Assembly: GCA_038503035.1 (NCBI GenBank)
Contig: JAVSML010024260.1
Span: forward strand, 1,021,953 to 1,085,952
DNA length: 64,000 bases
DNA from: Crocodylus rhombifer
Taxonomy: Eukaryota; Chordata; Crocodylia; Crocodylidae
Direction: 5' to 3'
Shown here: piece by piece, positions 34,250-45,880 of the stretch
How the letters are laid out: each line of letters starts with the position of its first letter
How positions within the stretch are numbered: position 1 is the stretch's first letter
Notes under the pieces: generated by a model
What the model was told of the DNA's origin: nothing
What the model saw: the letters and a program-made list of their open reading frames with translations, nothing else
Database searches by the model: none
Translations under genes and position numbers: made by a program

Positions 34250-34500
34250 TAAATTTCACTTTATGCTACCTTAATTACAATTTGTAGTGCAATCGCCAGC
34301 AAAAGTGCTGGAGAAACAGCAATACATATAATTGCAATCTAGGCACAGGGCATTTATGTTCCTTCTGCATGTGCAAGTAAAGGCATGCTGGGATCTAATG
34401 TGTGATCTACTACACAATTGTGCCTGCTTCCATGCCACATCGCAGGCACAGTTAAGTTTTTTTTTATAAATACTTTGCACGTGTAGCTGGCCTTAAGGTT
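34250..34500. repeat. Possible MITE, TGTAGT/GTGTAG ends
   Basis: ATTACAATTTGTAGTGCAAT, AGGCACAGGGCATTT and CACGTGTAGCTGGCC resemble ends of elements like that at 27703, and GCAGGCACAGTTAA pairs loosely with TTAATTACA-side text. The call is tentative. Confidence 0.35.
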
Positions 34501-34592
34501 ATTGTGCAGTTAACGAGTTTATTGTTGTTTCTCATGTGCTGTATAATATTATTTCTAAATGCTGTGCTGTGATTTTAAAACATGCCCCAAGT

Positions 34593-34668
34593 TGCATACT
34601 CCCCCTCTGCTAAAGTAGATCTTAATAAGGTGCATACTCCCCCTCTGCTAAAGTGGGTCTTAATAAGC
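34593..34668 (+). repeat. Tandem duplication, 38-bp unit x2
   Basis: TGCATACTCCCCCTCTGCTA occurs at 34593 and again at 34631, followed by AAGTAGATCTTAATAAG and AAGTGGGTCTTAATAAG. Two or three differences. Confidence 0.95.
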
Positions 34669-36697
34669 TTCTTTCCCCATCAAAAAGTTTGTAGTTCCTT
34701 TGCTGGATTTAGTTTTCATTAAAAATCACCCCTATTTTAACCTTCATAATCTGGAAGGAGATGCTCCACTTCATGTAAATAAAAAATGAGGAGTCATTTC
34801 TGACTGAGAGCTTACATACAGACTAAAACCTGTTCACATCACTACAGCATCTTCCTTTAACAAGTTATTTTTCCGTGTGCTTTATCATGTATCATGCTTA
34901 TAATGTTGTGAATTAGAAGCAGTTTCTTTGAAATTGGTGAGGTTTCATTGGGGTTAAGGTACTTCAAAAATTTTTGTGCTTTACCTATAGATCATAACAG
35001 TTTGCTTATTTTTATTTCTTACCTTTTTCTCTGTTACTGGCTCTTTTTTTAAATTGTATTCATAAATCTACACTATAGATTTTTTTTGGTGGTGATCAAA
35101 GTATAAAAAAACATTTAAAAGATTAATCCCTTTTCAGTGTAATGTTATGTACTCAACATGATGTGAAAGAACTTGACTAGTTAAAAACAATTCTGTTTAA
35201 GATCACTGTAAACTTAAGTGGATCAATTTCAAGGCCCACAGCAGTGATGAGAAGAATTGAGACTGGTCATATTTTATATTTTAATGATAAATTATAGTAT
35301 GGTGCTTTAAAAATGCTGAGAGCCAAGGCTATTTACAAAAGATTTTTAATCTATTTGTCTTCTTGCCATTTCATTGCTATGTGAAACAATAAATTCAGTT
35401 GGGAGGAAACCTTATACATCTTACAGTAATACCTTTCTAGTGCAATGAATCAAGTTTCCCATTCAATTCGGAACTGACCTAGAACATCATTTTTGTTGCT
35501 CAAAGGAACAGTTCTACATAGAAGCTTCTAGATTAAGTGAGATGCAATTGAGATCTAGGGCATTAGTCTAAAGCAGTTGAAATCTGTTACTAAACTATCA
35601 CAACTAATTTCTTTGGCTTCACTGCACCTCAGTTGTGTGAAATCACACATGATTAACAAATTAATATCTTAAATTTGGGAACTTGCAGATTTTACTCTTT
35701 GTTCTAGGGAGTTGGCAGATTGTTTGGAGAGCTGTATATGACTCTGTATGTACATGAGAGAGAGAAAGTGGGTCAAGAATTTAAAGGTCGTCTCAGCACC
35801 CAAATCCTTTTGAACTCCGGCGACTGTATTAAATTGAATCACCAAGTTTTTTATGAGTAGAGACAAGGCTCCTCTAAAATTCAGTAGTAAAATAATGGAT
35901 TAAGTCGTGGGTTTTTGTTAGTGAGAAGGCTGACTGGAGAAGAAATACATATGTTTTGCTTGAAAATTATTTTGTTTGTAGATGTGAAAAGTAACCCTAT
36001 AGCCCCAGATTGGAACTGACACATGGAAGAGATGTGTTCTGCTGTCCCTGCTGTAATCTCCTCTCTACTCTTACCCTGTGGAGGTTACTTCATGTCCCAG
36101 GGCTTGCATTTGACCAGGAGGTGAAGACTGGACAGCTTAGAAGGTTAAGCAGATATGCCAAAAGGACGGTAGAAGCAGCACATGGTGTTTGGGGTGCTTT
36201 TAAATGTCAGTGGTGATCTACTATTGAGAAAAGTTGGAGATCGCTGCCTTACACCCAAGTAACATGGTCTGGGTCCCTTGTTATACTCCTCAAGTACAAG
36301 AGGAATATAGTCAGTGTGTTCTGTTCCTACACTCCTACGAGGTACAGTTTACCCAGGTTCCCAGATCTTGGAATTCTCAAGTGGGAGGGCTAGAAACAAT
36401 CAAGCAGGAGCACAGTAAGGTTATTCTGGATGGTCCTTTCATGGTTGTGCAGTTGCATCAAAAAAAAGTTGTCAGAAATGTTTTAACAAAATATTTTTTG
36501 TTGGAAAAGACCAGCACACCAAAATCATATGCAGCTTTTCAGGGGCTGGTATACATTTGGTCAAACTTGCACCTGAATGTCATTCATCCCAAGTGAATGC
36601 CCTTGCTTCTGGGCTATAGAGTCGTTCTGGCTCTTCCTGACATTGTGACTATCTAATTGTGTATATATAATATAGAACAGTACCAGGAGGATAGATG
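34669..36697. other. Intron 2, no gene supported
   Basis: AT-rich to 36000. From 36010 to 36600 two consecutive + frames (68 and 120 codons) have balanced composition but no domain I know. CAGTGGTGATCTACT (36209) with its inverted partner AGTTGGAGATCGCTG (36231) looks like two hAT ends brought together by a near-complete internal deletion. Confidence 0.5.
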
Positions 36698-36705
36698 GCC
36701 TATAC

Positions 36706-37032
36706 CAGGGGTTCCCAAAGTTTTTTTTACACCGTGGCCTGGAAGTGGCAACGGCCTTGCGAACTGCAGCCCAGCAGTCACAGCCGACCGCATCTGGAAT
36801 TTCCAGCTAGAAGATGAGTAAGGATACCTCCATCCTCGGGGGGGGGGGGGGGGAAACCCTGTGTTGCCACGGGCCCTGCAGAAGGAGCTATGGCCTCTCC
36901 ACCTGGCTGTGGGGGGCCTGTGGTTTGCTGGTCCACGGCCACTTACAGTCCGGCAGCTTGCTGTGCTGCAGACTGGCAGCTGACCTGCTGTGGCCCGGCA
37001 CAGGGCCGTGGCCCAGGGATTGAGAACCCCTG
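36706..37032. mobile_element. hAT MITE, 327 bp
   Basis: Termini CAGGGGTTCCCAAAG and, inverted, CAGGGGTTCTCAATCC. The 8-bp duplications are GCCTATAC (36698-36705) and ACCTATAC (37033-37040), 7 of 8. A G-run of about 14 bases lies near 36839-36852. Interior words CCGTGGCC/GGCCACGG and GGGCCGTGGCCC give strong self-complementarity. Confidence 0.93.
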
Positions 37033-37040
37033 ACCTATAC

Positions 37041-38700
37041 ATAATAGCTGACAGGTGAGTGATTTGGGCACTTACCCAGAATGCTGGAGACCAACACTCA
37101 GATTCTTGTTTTCCCTGAACTTTGGTCTCTCATATTCAATATAAGTGCTCCAACCACTAGTCTGCCACCTATTCTATTTACCTTCTTGGTTACTGTTTTT
37201 TGTGTGTGAGAGAATTTATAGAGGTCATGGATTTATCCCAATGCAAAACAGGAAAATCTGAATTTTCAGAGAGAGCGTACAAAAAATCTTATGTGAAAAA
37301 TGGTGGCCTGAACAGTTAAAGTTTGGGAAAATTAAGTATAGTTTGAATTTTAAGTATAGTTTTGAAATGAAAACTGTCAGACTTAACTATAGACATTGAT
37401 ATGTGTGCTACCTATAATACTAACATAGTCACAAAGCCAACATAGCAACTATTTTCCCTGTTCAATTGGAAGAGGGTGATCAAGCTCCACTTCGGAGGTG
37501 ATCCAGGGGAGAGAGGCTGCATGTCTGCAGTCACTCTCCCCTAGCCCTGACATCCCCTTCTCAGCTCTGGTGCCGTATTCAGGATGGGAGGGGCAGGTAG
37601 GGACAGGAGGGAGCTCCATCTTTGCCCAGCTAGTGCTGGAGGGTGGGGCAAATGGATTGGAGCTGCTCTGAGCTCCCAGCCCATTCCTGCTCCCAGACAG
37701 AGACAAACAAAAGTTAATGAAGGTGCTGTGCTTTGGAGCACCTTCATCTGAACCCTCATTAAATGACAGTTAGTTTCTCCTGCCATTGGACTTATCTGAC
37801 TGATCACACTAGAAACGTAACTTCTGTCTCCATCCTGGGAGCTATTGCTGTGGCCTTTTCCATTGTGGTAAGCAACCTACCCTAATCCTAGTGACATGAT
37901 CACAGACAATCTGTGGATAAAGTATCATGGAGATTTCCTTTTAAAGTTAGTCCTTTTGCCACAGATTTTCCCATGGAGAAAGGTAGATAATGCCAATAAA
38001 AACTAATATATCAGTATTCCACACTAAAATCACTTGTTTTTTGAGTAGGTTGACTGTAGTCTTGTATCTCCTAGAATACTTAGGTTTCAGTTCTGTGCAA
38101 TTATGTTAGCATAGTGATGAATTTCTCTGCCTTGTCCTATAATGTAGAAGCTAAAGCGAACGAAATACACTTGCAACAGAACTCCATGGAAACATTTTTA
38201 CTATATAGTTACTGAGAACTTTTTGGAATTTCAAAAAATGATGGCATTTTTAAAACATTCAGAAGTAATTAAGGACTTTGGACTCTTTAAAAAAATCTTG
38301 TTTAGCCCTTTTACACCACAAGCAAAGCCAGAATTTGTTTTTGTTTATTTACCAACATATGCCGTTGGTGAGATTAGGTAGATAATGTGGTGCATTTTAC
38401 TTAAGTGACTAGGAACAACCAGCAAGAAATCATATATTTAATAATAACAATGAAGTATTTTAGATGTGTAAATTAATATCTTCTATTCTGAGTGCATTAA
38501 AGAACCCAAGAACTCCTTCCCACATTTATGATTCTGACAATTATCTTATTTTCATATATAATAGAATTTCTGTCATGTAATGACTTGCCTAAATGACTTG
38601 TATCTAAATTTTCATTTTTTGCGCAATATTGTAATAGCTGTTGATATAATTTAACTACTTTATATATATAACATAACATATGTATGTTTGTATGTTTCAG
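37041..38700. other. End of intron 2, no gene seen
   Basis: GC-richer at 37440-37720. A perfect 11-bp hairpin stem (ATGAAGGTGCT / AGCACCTTCAT, 9-nt loop) lies at 37717-37747. The last 60 bases are AT-rich and lead to the acceptor of exon 3. Confidence 0.6.
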
Positions 38701-38801
38701 GTTGTTCATGCACACAGGCCACACTTCATGGCTTTACACTGTCAAGAGTTTGGTGGAAAAAACTATGAAGCTTCCATGTCTCATGTGGACAAGTTTGTGA
38801 A
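38701..38801 (+). CDS. INPP5A: INPP5A coding exon 3 (5-phosphatase domain, QE metal motif)
   Basis: The exon encodes 33 residues plus two bases of a lysine codon. It contains HFMALHCQEFGGKNYE. The QE pair is the conserved motif of the endonuclease/exonuclease/phosphatase fold, in which the glutamate binds the catalytic Mg2+. It begins VVHAHRPHF, against VVHTHKPHF in the human protein as I recall it, so the changes are conservative. The acceptor is GTTTCAG behind an AT-rich stretch with a poor polypyrimidine tract (TATATATATAACATAACA lies just upstream). The donor is a strong GTAAGT. The exon follows a 35-kb intron and is 5.3 kb from exon 4. It has no stop or frameshift, which argues for an intact gene rather than a pseudogene. 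Confidence 0.97.
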
Positions 38802-39003
38802 GTAAGTAATTGGAAAGTAGCCTGTTCATTTTAGCATATGTTTGGAAGATGTAACAAATATTCTGGATAAATTCTTAAATAAACTCTAGTTTAGCCACAA
38901 GGTTGGATGAAAGAATTACTGGTAAAATTCTGTGTCATTCCAGAAGACAGATTAGACTTTCATGGTAGTCCTCTCTAGCTTTAAAAATCTTTTGAATCTG
39001 TGA

Positions 39004-39750
39004 TTCATAGAATCATAGAAAATTAAAGTTGGAAAAGACCTCAGGCCATCAAGTCCAACTCTTTCTCAAAGCAGCACCATCCCCAAATAGATCATTTCAG
39101 CCAAGGCTTTGTCTAACTCTGGTCTTAAAAATCTCCAAGGATGGAGAACCCACAACCTCTCTGGGTAACCTGTTCTGTTTTACTGCCCTCCTAGCAAGAA
39201 CATTTTTCCTAATGTCTGACCTAAACTTCCCTTGCTGCTACTTAAGACCGTTGCTCCTTGTTCTGTTATCTGCCACCAGTGAGAACAGCCTCGCTCCATC
39301 CTCTTTGGAACCACCCTTCAGGTAGCGGAAGGCTGCTCTCAGTCCCCTCTCGGTCTTTTCTTCTCTGGATTAAATAAGCCCAGTTCCCCCAGCCTCTCAT
39401 AAATCATGTCCCCCAGCTCCCTCACCAGTTTTGTTGCCCGCCACTGGTCTGTCTCCAAGTTGTCCACATCGTTTCTGTAGTGGGGGACCAAAAACTGAAC
39501 ACAGTACTCCAGATGTGGCCTCACCAGTGCTGAATAGAGGGCAATAATCACTTCCCTTCATCTGTTAGCAACACACCTACCAATACAGCTCAGTATACCA
39601 TTAACCTTCTTGGCAACAAGGGCACACTGCTGGCTTATATTCAGCTTATGATCTGCTGTAACCCCCAGGTCCTTTTCTGCAGAGCTGCTGCCCAGCCAGT
39701 CAGCCCCCAGCCTGTACTGGGTGGCCTGTACTGGTGCATGGGATTCTTAC
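39004..39750 (-). mobile_element. CR1 LINE 3' fragment, about 750 bp (minus strand)
   Basis: Begins TTCATAGAATCATAGAAAAT, the complement of the diagnostic CR1 3' terminal repeat. On the minus strand it reads [20 protein letters not shown] and [17 protein letters not shown], the C-terminal end of the reverse transcriptase ORF, with stops and shifts. It lies 200 bp after exon 3. Confidence 0.95.
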
Positions 39751-39983
39751 AAGGTATTAAATACATTGCTCCCATTGACTTAATCTCATGGACCTGCTGC
39801 AAATTTTTATAAGACTTCTATGAATAAAGTAAGCCTATTGTGCTTAGAAGTAAGAGAGCATACATGGTTACAACAGCACACTACTGAATTTTGAAGTAAA
39901 TGAAGTATTAAAATTTGGTCATTAGATAATATTGTTTTTGCACAGCAAATTCATTGATGACAGTATAATTTTACTGTACCACT
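39751..39983. other. Intron 3 spacer
   Basis: AT-rich, no feature seen. Confidence 0.6.
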
Positions 39984-39991
39984 GTCTAGAC

Positions 39992-40177
39992 TGGAGCAGG
40001 CAGTTATTTTGGGCAGAAGGCCGCTTAGTGAGTTTTGGCAAGCCATCGAGGGCTGCATGACAGGCAGCCAGGGGCAGATAACTATTAATTTTCTAAATTT
40101 TTTAGGGGCCTCGCGGGCCAGATAGAATGGCCTGGTGGGCCGCATCTGGCCCACGGGCTGTGTTTTGCCCACCCTTG
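39992..40177. mobile_element. hAT MITE, 186 bp, perfect TSD
   Basis: Perfect 8-bp duplication GTCTAGAC (39984-39991 and 40178-40185), which also fits the TCTAGA preference known for many hAT elements. It shares GGCAAGCCATCGAGGG, GACAGGCAG, TTAATTTTCTAAATTTTTTA and ATAGAATGGCCTGGTGG with 6166-6352. The left terminus is decayed (TGGAGCAGGCA against CAAGGGTGGGCA on the right). Confidence 0.95.
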
Positions 40178-40185
40178 GTCTAGAC

Positions 40186-41388
40186 AGACATAGCAATTAT
40201 AATATCAAACAATATGTATGTGTAACTATGTTTGCATGATTATTTCACACCACATTTGCAGCAACATTGCTAGTTTTAACCTTGTTTTTCATTCAGGGTT
40301 AAAGGTACAGGAATTTAATTAATATTCATCTGTATGATCCTGTGGCATTAAGACAGATAGTAACAGCTGCGGTACAATCCTGAGCAGCAGCGGTTCCCAA
40401 CTTTACTTTTTAAAATAAGTAAAAGGTACATTTTTCCACACTTTCAGTTGGCAAACAGGGTACTACATGTAAAATATCTGACATCTGAAAATGTAGTCCC
40501 TCCAGAATTTACATGACTACTTGTCTTAAGTTGAAAAATACTTGTTTCTATATTGTCGTTAGTTCCTACATTTACAAAAAAGGAAGTAATAGAGACTATT
40601 TCAAGATGACAGCAAAAGATAATTTAGTCATCTTGGGCAATTGTTAAATTTTTAAAAGGTGATCACTCTAAAAATTAAGCAGTTCTTTTACCTGTTTTCA
40701 TATGGTCCTAAATTGTTTGGAGTAAACAATATGAACTCTTGGGGATAAAGTTAACTTGAGTGGCTTGTGGCCTTGGAAAGCCAGTAGATATGAAACGATG
40801 CAAAAAGAAGGATGTAAGAAGCGAGAAAATTGGAGACTGTGAATTAAACTATAAATATTGTACTGCAATATTGTAAACTATAAGTATAAGTACTGCAAGG
40901 TAAAAAGTTAAGGTTTTCAAATTGCTGAGCAGTTTAACAGCAGATGTAATTCTTTTTCATCTCATAATCTTTAGATAATTTGTTAGGTTGAAGTATTAAT
41001 TGTAACAAGCACTATCTCTAACAGGAGATCTTACCCCCATTTTAGGCATTAGTGTTTAGCCAGTTTTTATTGGTGCACTAGCTTTAAAAAGTTTCCTGTG
41101 AATTAGATAATTTATTATAAAAATGATTCTGTGATTAGTTCTTTTAAATACAGGCCTGAAAATTGAACTTATGTTGTGAAGGCTCTGTGTGCTCATTTAG
41201 GTCCCAATCTCACCTGAAGAAATTAAGGATGGTTTAAACCAATGAGACTGATATTTGATTATTTGTGTTTTCTGGCATTTTAATTTCCTTTGCAGTGATG
41301 TAGTGCACCAGAGGGTGAAATGAGCTGGCTAAAAAATTTCAGAAACCTTAATATTTGAGTACCCTGAGTCATAGAAATGAACACCTCT
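40186..41388. other. Intron 3, no gene seen
   Basis: AT-rich intron sequence without recognised elements. Confidence 0.65.
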
Positions 41389-41396
41389 GGTTAAGC

Positions 41397-41729
41397 CAGA
41401 GGTGTCAAACAGGGCCCGCGGACTGGATTTTGGCTCTCGGAGCCATTCCATTTGGCCCATTGGGCAACTAGTGGGCCATGGAGTTGAGGCATGGCCAGTG
41501 GGATGCTGTTGCTAGTATCTTGGGTCCCGTGGCCCTGGTGGACACAGGTCTTAGTAGACATAGCCCTTTGTCACCCTGTTGGCAAGTTGTCTGGCCTGTG
41601 GCTGCTGCTGCTGCCTGGCCTATTGTTGCCACTGCTGCCACAGTCTGGATGCGCAGCCTGGATCTGCTTTGCAAGGAGGTCCTGTTGTCCAGATCCAGCC
41701 TGGGGCCCAGGGTGAGTTTGACAGTCCTG
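41397..41729. mobile_element. hAT MITE, 333 bp, perfect TSD
   Basis: Perfect 8-bp duplication GGTTAAGC (41389-41396 and 41730-41737). Termini CAGAGGTGTCAAAC and, inverted, CAGGACTGTCAAACTC. Interior rich in TGCTGCTGCTGCC-type words. Confidence 0.95.
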
Positions 41730-41737
41730 GGTTAAGC

Positions 41738-44071
41738 CCTTTTCCTAAGTGTAGAAAACATATCATACATTTATTTAGAAATTTTTTTTTTACAGACCAA
41801 TACTTGTATTTACACTTATTGGAGTAATTTTGCTTAGTAGCCTTGTTTGCAAATATTATTTTTCTCTCTTTACACTTAATGCAGTTTTTGTGGTAACTTG
41901 TCAGTATGCTGAAACAAAATTAATACATCACCTAATTTACTGTTGAAATATTTCTCTTCCAAGAAAGGACCATAAATTCCAGTTCTTTAAATATAGCCAT
42001 AGTGAATTATTTTAAGAAACAAGTGACTTTTGTAACCACAGTGTTCAATACTTGATTTGCTAATAAAACCTGAGCCAGCTGATGTAAATATTCAAATTGC
42101 ATCAATGTGCCAAATTTTAAGTGAATAATAGCTTATGCTGTTTTAAAATAGAATATAGCCACTGTTCCTTGTAAGTAGTCAAACAGTGCCCTCTGCTGTT
42201 GTTGCTCATCAGTGGTTAACTTAAAATGCTATTAAAATGTCTACCTTGTTCTTGGGAAACTGAATGCTTATTCTGTTGTGGAAAACCTGTATTCCTTTCC
42301 TTTTTCTGTTGAGGCCAATATTATACTTTGGGGCATTTGCAATAAGAAATGTAATTGGAACCAGCAATCGCTTTAGGACTATAAATCATCAAAATGCGAA
42401 TTTGTGCCTATGGATTTTGAGACCTGTGACATATTTTCCCACCCCTTGACTATTTAGAGTTATGTAGCCTGCAAGAGCTACTTTAATCATAAGCAGAGTA
42501 GAGTCCATTCTTTGTCCTAGTTTGACAAATATATAGACCACATTCTCGACCATGGGCTAGGTTTTAAAATGACAATCATGAAAGTGGAGATCTTCTATCC
42601 CTTTTATTCGGAGTCATTTTTCAGAACCCTGTCTTTTGATTGTTATGGAGGGCAAGGGGCTGCCTGCTTTGTCACTCTTTGAGTGTGTATGACCTGAAGT
42701 TTTACTACCTGAAGCAAGCAAGGGGCTAGGGTGAAGTTAATTGTCAGGTGACACAGTTTTGGCTTTATTTCACTGACTAGCACTTTACTACTTGGTGCTT
42801 TGAAAATTATTTCCAACTATTACTTGAAAGTACACCTCCCCTGCTAGACTTAAGGGAAATGGGTAGGCAAAGGTTATAGCTGCTAAATGGGAATAGACTT
42901 TCATCTGCAGAGCTCTGATGGAATAGCAGTTCGTACTCTCCTCTTGCTAGATCAGAATTCTTCAAAGTACTCTTGACTGGTGCCTTCTCCTTTAAAAGTC
43001 TCCTCACAGAGCACTTTAAGATCACCATTTACAGGGCTACCAAGTCATACCTGCTAAGTTTTGTTCAGCTCCATGCATGACATGTCTTGACAAAGAAAAA
43101 TAATCTGTGATCATTGTAGGATAAACCTGTTCCTTATGCACCTAATTTCTTGAGGTAGTTGATTAGAACAGGGCAGTAGAGAATGTTGGAAGAGTGACTG
43201 GGAGCAAGAGTTTACAAGGAGTCGGAGACTGCCAGGACTTGTTAGAGGAGAGAGTCTAAAATGAAAGATTGCTGCAAGCATGAAATGATCTGTTGGGACA
43301 GTAATAGAATCTAGAGCAGCTCACAGGCCTCACTGGGTATGCTGAGCTCTACTGAAGATTTGCCCACTAGTATAGTTACAAATCAGCGTTAAAACCATTT
43401 GGTACATCTTCACTACTCTGAGTTTTACCTTATGAGCCAGTCAGCCTTTACCCAAGCCATCCAAGTATTTTTACTCTGTAGTCAGATGTACTGGTCGGGA
43501 TCTTTGCAGACAGTATCTTCCAGAGACTGGGAACCTGGAACTCAGAATTTAAAGTCCACTAGGCGGGCATATCAAGTTCTCAAAAAACTTTGATTTTTTG
43601 AAGTTACTTTTCACTCCTGATCTCCAGACAATTTGGAAATCACTTTAAAATAGTGTGGCTTATGTGTTTGATGATATCGATCCAGAACATATTTTGGTGG
43701 CAACACCATTAAATTGCCAGTTGTCACTCCTTTTTTGACAATTTTGACAGGAAAACCAAGGACTGAATTAGTATGGAGATTGAAGTACCCTCTCTTCCTT
43801 CTGATTAGAATTAAAGCATGTTGATATAGCGGTGTGATAGAGTTTGAACTGCAGCTATTTGTGCTGTACCAGTTCTGTTCTTCAGTCTCTGAGGCTTTCG
43901 GTCTGACATCTTTCATAAGCCTTGAAAGCCTTTAAAATGTTCATCAAAATGGGAAGTAGCTTAGTTCTTTCTTTAAGGGGTATTAGGAACACGTTGAATA
44001 TAGTGACTAAGGTAGAGATATAAACATTTTCATTCCATTTATATTGTTGTTCTTTTATTTATGTCTTTCAG
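41738..44071. other. End of intron 3, no gene supported
   Basis: Mixed composition. Between 42800 and 43920 several frames on the minus strand (73 and 101 codons) have protein-like composition but match nothing I know. Ends in the T-rich acceptor of exon 4. Confidence 0.55.
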
Positions 44072-44159
44072 AGAATTATTATCAAGTGATGCAATGAAAG
44101 ACTATAACAGAGCCCGGGTTTACCTGGATGAGAACTACAAATCGCAAGAACATTTTACG
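44072..44159 (+). CDS. INPP5A: INPP5A coding exon 4
   Basis: The first base completes the lysine codon split by intron 3, and 29 residues follow, including ELLSSDAMKDYNRARVYLD and ending KSQEHFT. The human protein, as recalled, has E where this one has D in MKDYN; the rest agrees. The acceptor is TCTTTCAG after a T-rich tract, and the donor is GTAAAT. It ends on a codon border. Together exons 2-4 give 77 uninterrupted codons, about residues 26-102 of the phosphatase domain. In the human protein the next residues are ALGSFYF; I found no splice-flanked segment with that sequence in the remaining 19.8 kb, so intron 4 continues past the window. Confidence 0.96.
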
Positions 44160-44794
44160 GTAAATTTCCCTCTTTCAGGAGACTGATACTCCCTTGAATG
44201 TGAACTTGATTATTTATTTATTTTTAATCCTGGTTATTGGATTGGTCTGAGTGTCTATAGTGATCAGGAGGATTATATCTTTACTAAACGTACCGTACGT
44301 GGTGGGAGAAGTACACATTAATAGATGCAGTTCCTGTAAATGATCAAAGTGTTAGTAGCATGCCAGAATTGGTGAAAGGTAAGTTTCTGCATTTTTTGTG
44401 CTCGTCGTTCTCTTTAGCAATTATCTCTCCATTCAAGAGAATGCCAGCAGGCTACATGCTGGGATGGCGCCAGATTTGGAACTTGATTAACTTTGAAGAA
44501 ATGTTGGCAATCTTTAGATATTTTTGTCATGATCTTTTAAAGTCTGACTCGGTCTCACTGAAGTTATAAATGTGAAGGGAAAAATCAGCGTACAGATGTC
44601 CATTGATATGCAGGTGACATTTAGGTCAATATGAAAATGTGACTCAACCTTAGGAGAACTTACCTTTCTACTTGTGAACAAAGTGATAATATTGTTACAG
44701 CCTAAAGTTATACACTAAATAAACCGTTTGCTGCCATGTTACATTATGATGTACTGCTAAACTGTTTTACTGTATGGAGCAGAACTACTGCATT
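44160..44794. other. Start of intron 4, no gene seen
   Basis: AT-rich sequence after the GTAAAT donor. No element recognised. Confidence 0.6.
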
Positions 44795-44802
44795 AATTTA
44801 CC

Positions 44803-45197
44803 CCAGGGCTATCCAAATCTTGGCCTGCAAGGGGCTAACATGCAGCCTGGGAGCTCCTGCAGCTGCTGCTCTGGCAGCTGAAATCTCTGGGTTCCTCCTC
44901 TCTCTTCTGGCTTTTGCTTGCTTCCCCACCGTTCCTGGGGATAAGGCAGCATGGTGGGAGGGGGCCAGAGAGGGGTTTGTGTTATCTGTACTGTGCATGA
45001 AGCCTGTAAGAAGGGACGTGGGCTGTGCACGTGGCCGGGAGAGGAACTGGGCTGCTCAAACTGGATGCTTGGCGGGGTGAGGGGCTACCTGCAAAGGATG
45101 CCAGAAGGACTGCCTCAGGGTTGCGCAGCCCATGCTTTATGTAGCCTCAGGGCCTGAGGGCATGTGGCCTCTGCCACCCAGAAATTGGACTACCTTC
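44803..45197. mobile_element. Probable hAT element, about 395 bp
   Basis: Left end CCAGGGCTATCCAAATC; right end, inverted, GAAGGTAGTCCAATTTC. Flanks AATTTACC and CATTTACA agree at 6 of 8. GC-rich interior, as in other members here. Confidence 0.6.
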
Positions 45198-45205
45198 ATT
45201 TACAG

Positions 45206-45880
45206 GTTTAATTGATGACACAGATGAGAATTTCCCAACTGTCAAGGCTTTGTTTTTCCATGTATCCCTTTTTACCCGATAATAACAATAATATTTTGCC
45301 AACAATAATATCTTGTTCTTACGTTATTTTGAAAGATCTTGGGTGCATAAGATTTGCAAACTGTTTGTCGGTAAATAATGAATTCTATGTGCATTTCTAC
45401 AGAACAAGTCATATTAGAGTCTCTTCTGTTATAGCTGAAATAACTTAGGAAAGGATTTGTCTATCAAGATGCTTATGTGCCAGAATCTCAATATTAGAGC
45501 ATGTAATTAGGAGCTGGATCCCCCAACATTTTTTCCTTTTCACCCAAACTCATATGTCCAGTAGATGCTAATTCTTCTCTGCTAGGCCTGTAGCTGTTTT
45601 GCTCCTTCCCAATGCAGCAGTAATGTTTCCTCTCACATATTGTGTCTGCTGTTGCCATCCAGCAGTAGCCCCAAAGATTCTTCTTCTCTAGTGTACTTGT
45701 TCCCTAACTTCTTCCCATACAAGTAGCCTAGTTTTACAGGGTAGAAAGAGATGCCGTCCTTTATGCCACCATAAAAAGTTTCTGTAGCACCACAGAGTGA
45801 CAGCAAAAAGACATCCATCCATACCTTTTTATTGTATAATGGTGTGGCCACAACCAAAAGTAATAAGAAATTGCACCAAC
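45206..45880. other. Intron 4, no gene seen
   Basis: AT-rich intron with an AATAATAACAATAAT-type stretch near 45281-45310. Confidence 0.55.
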
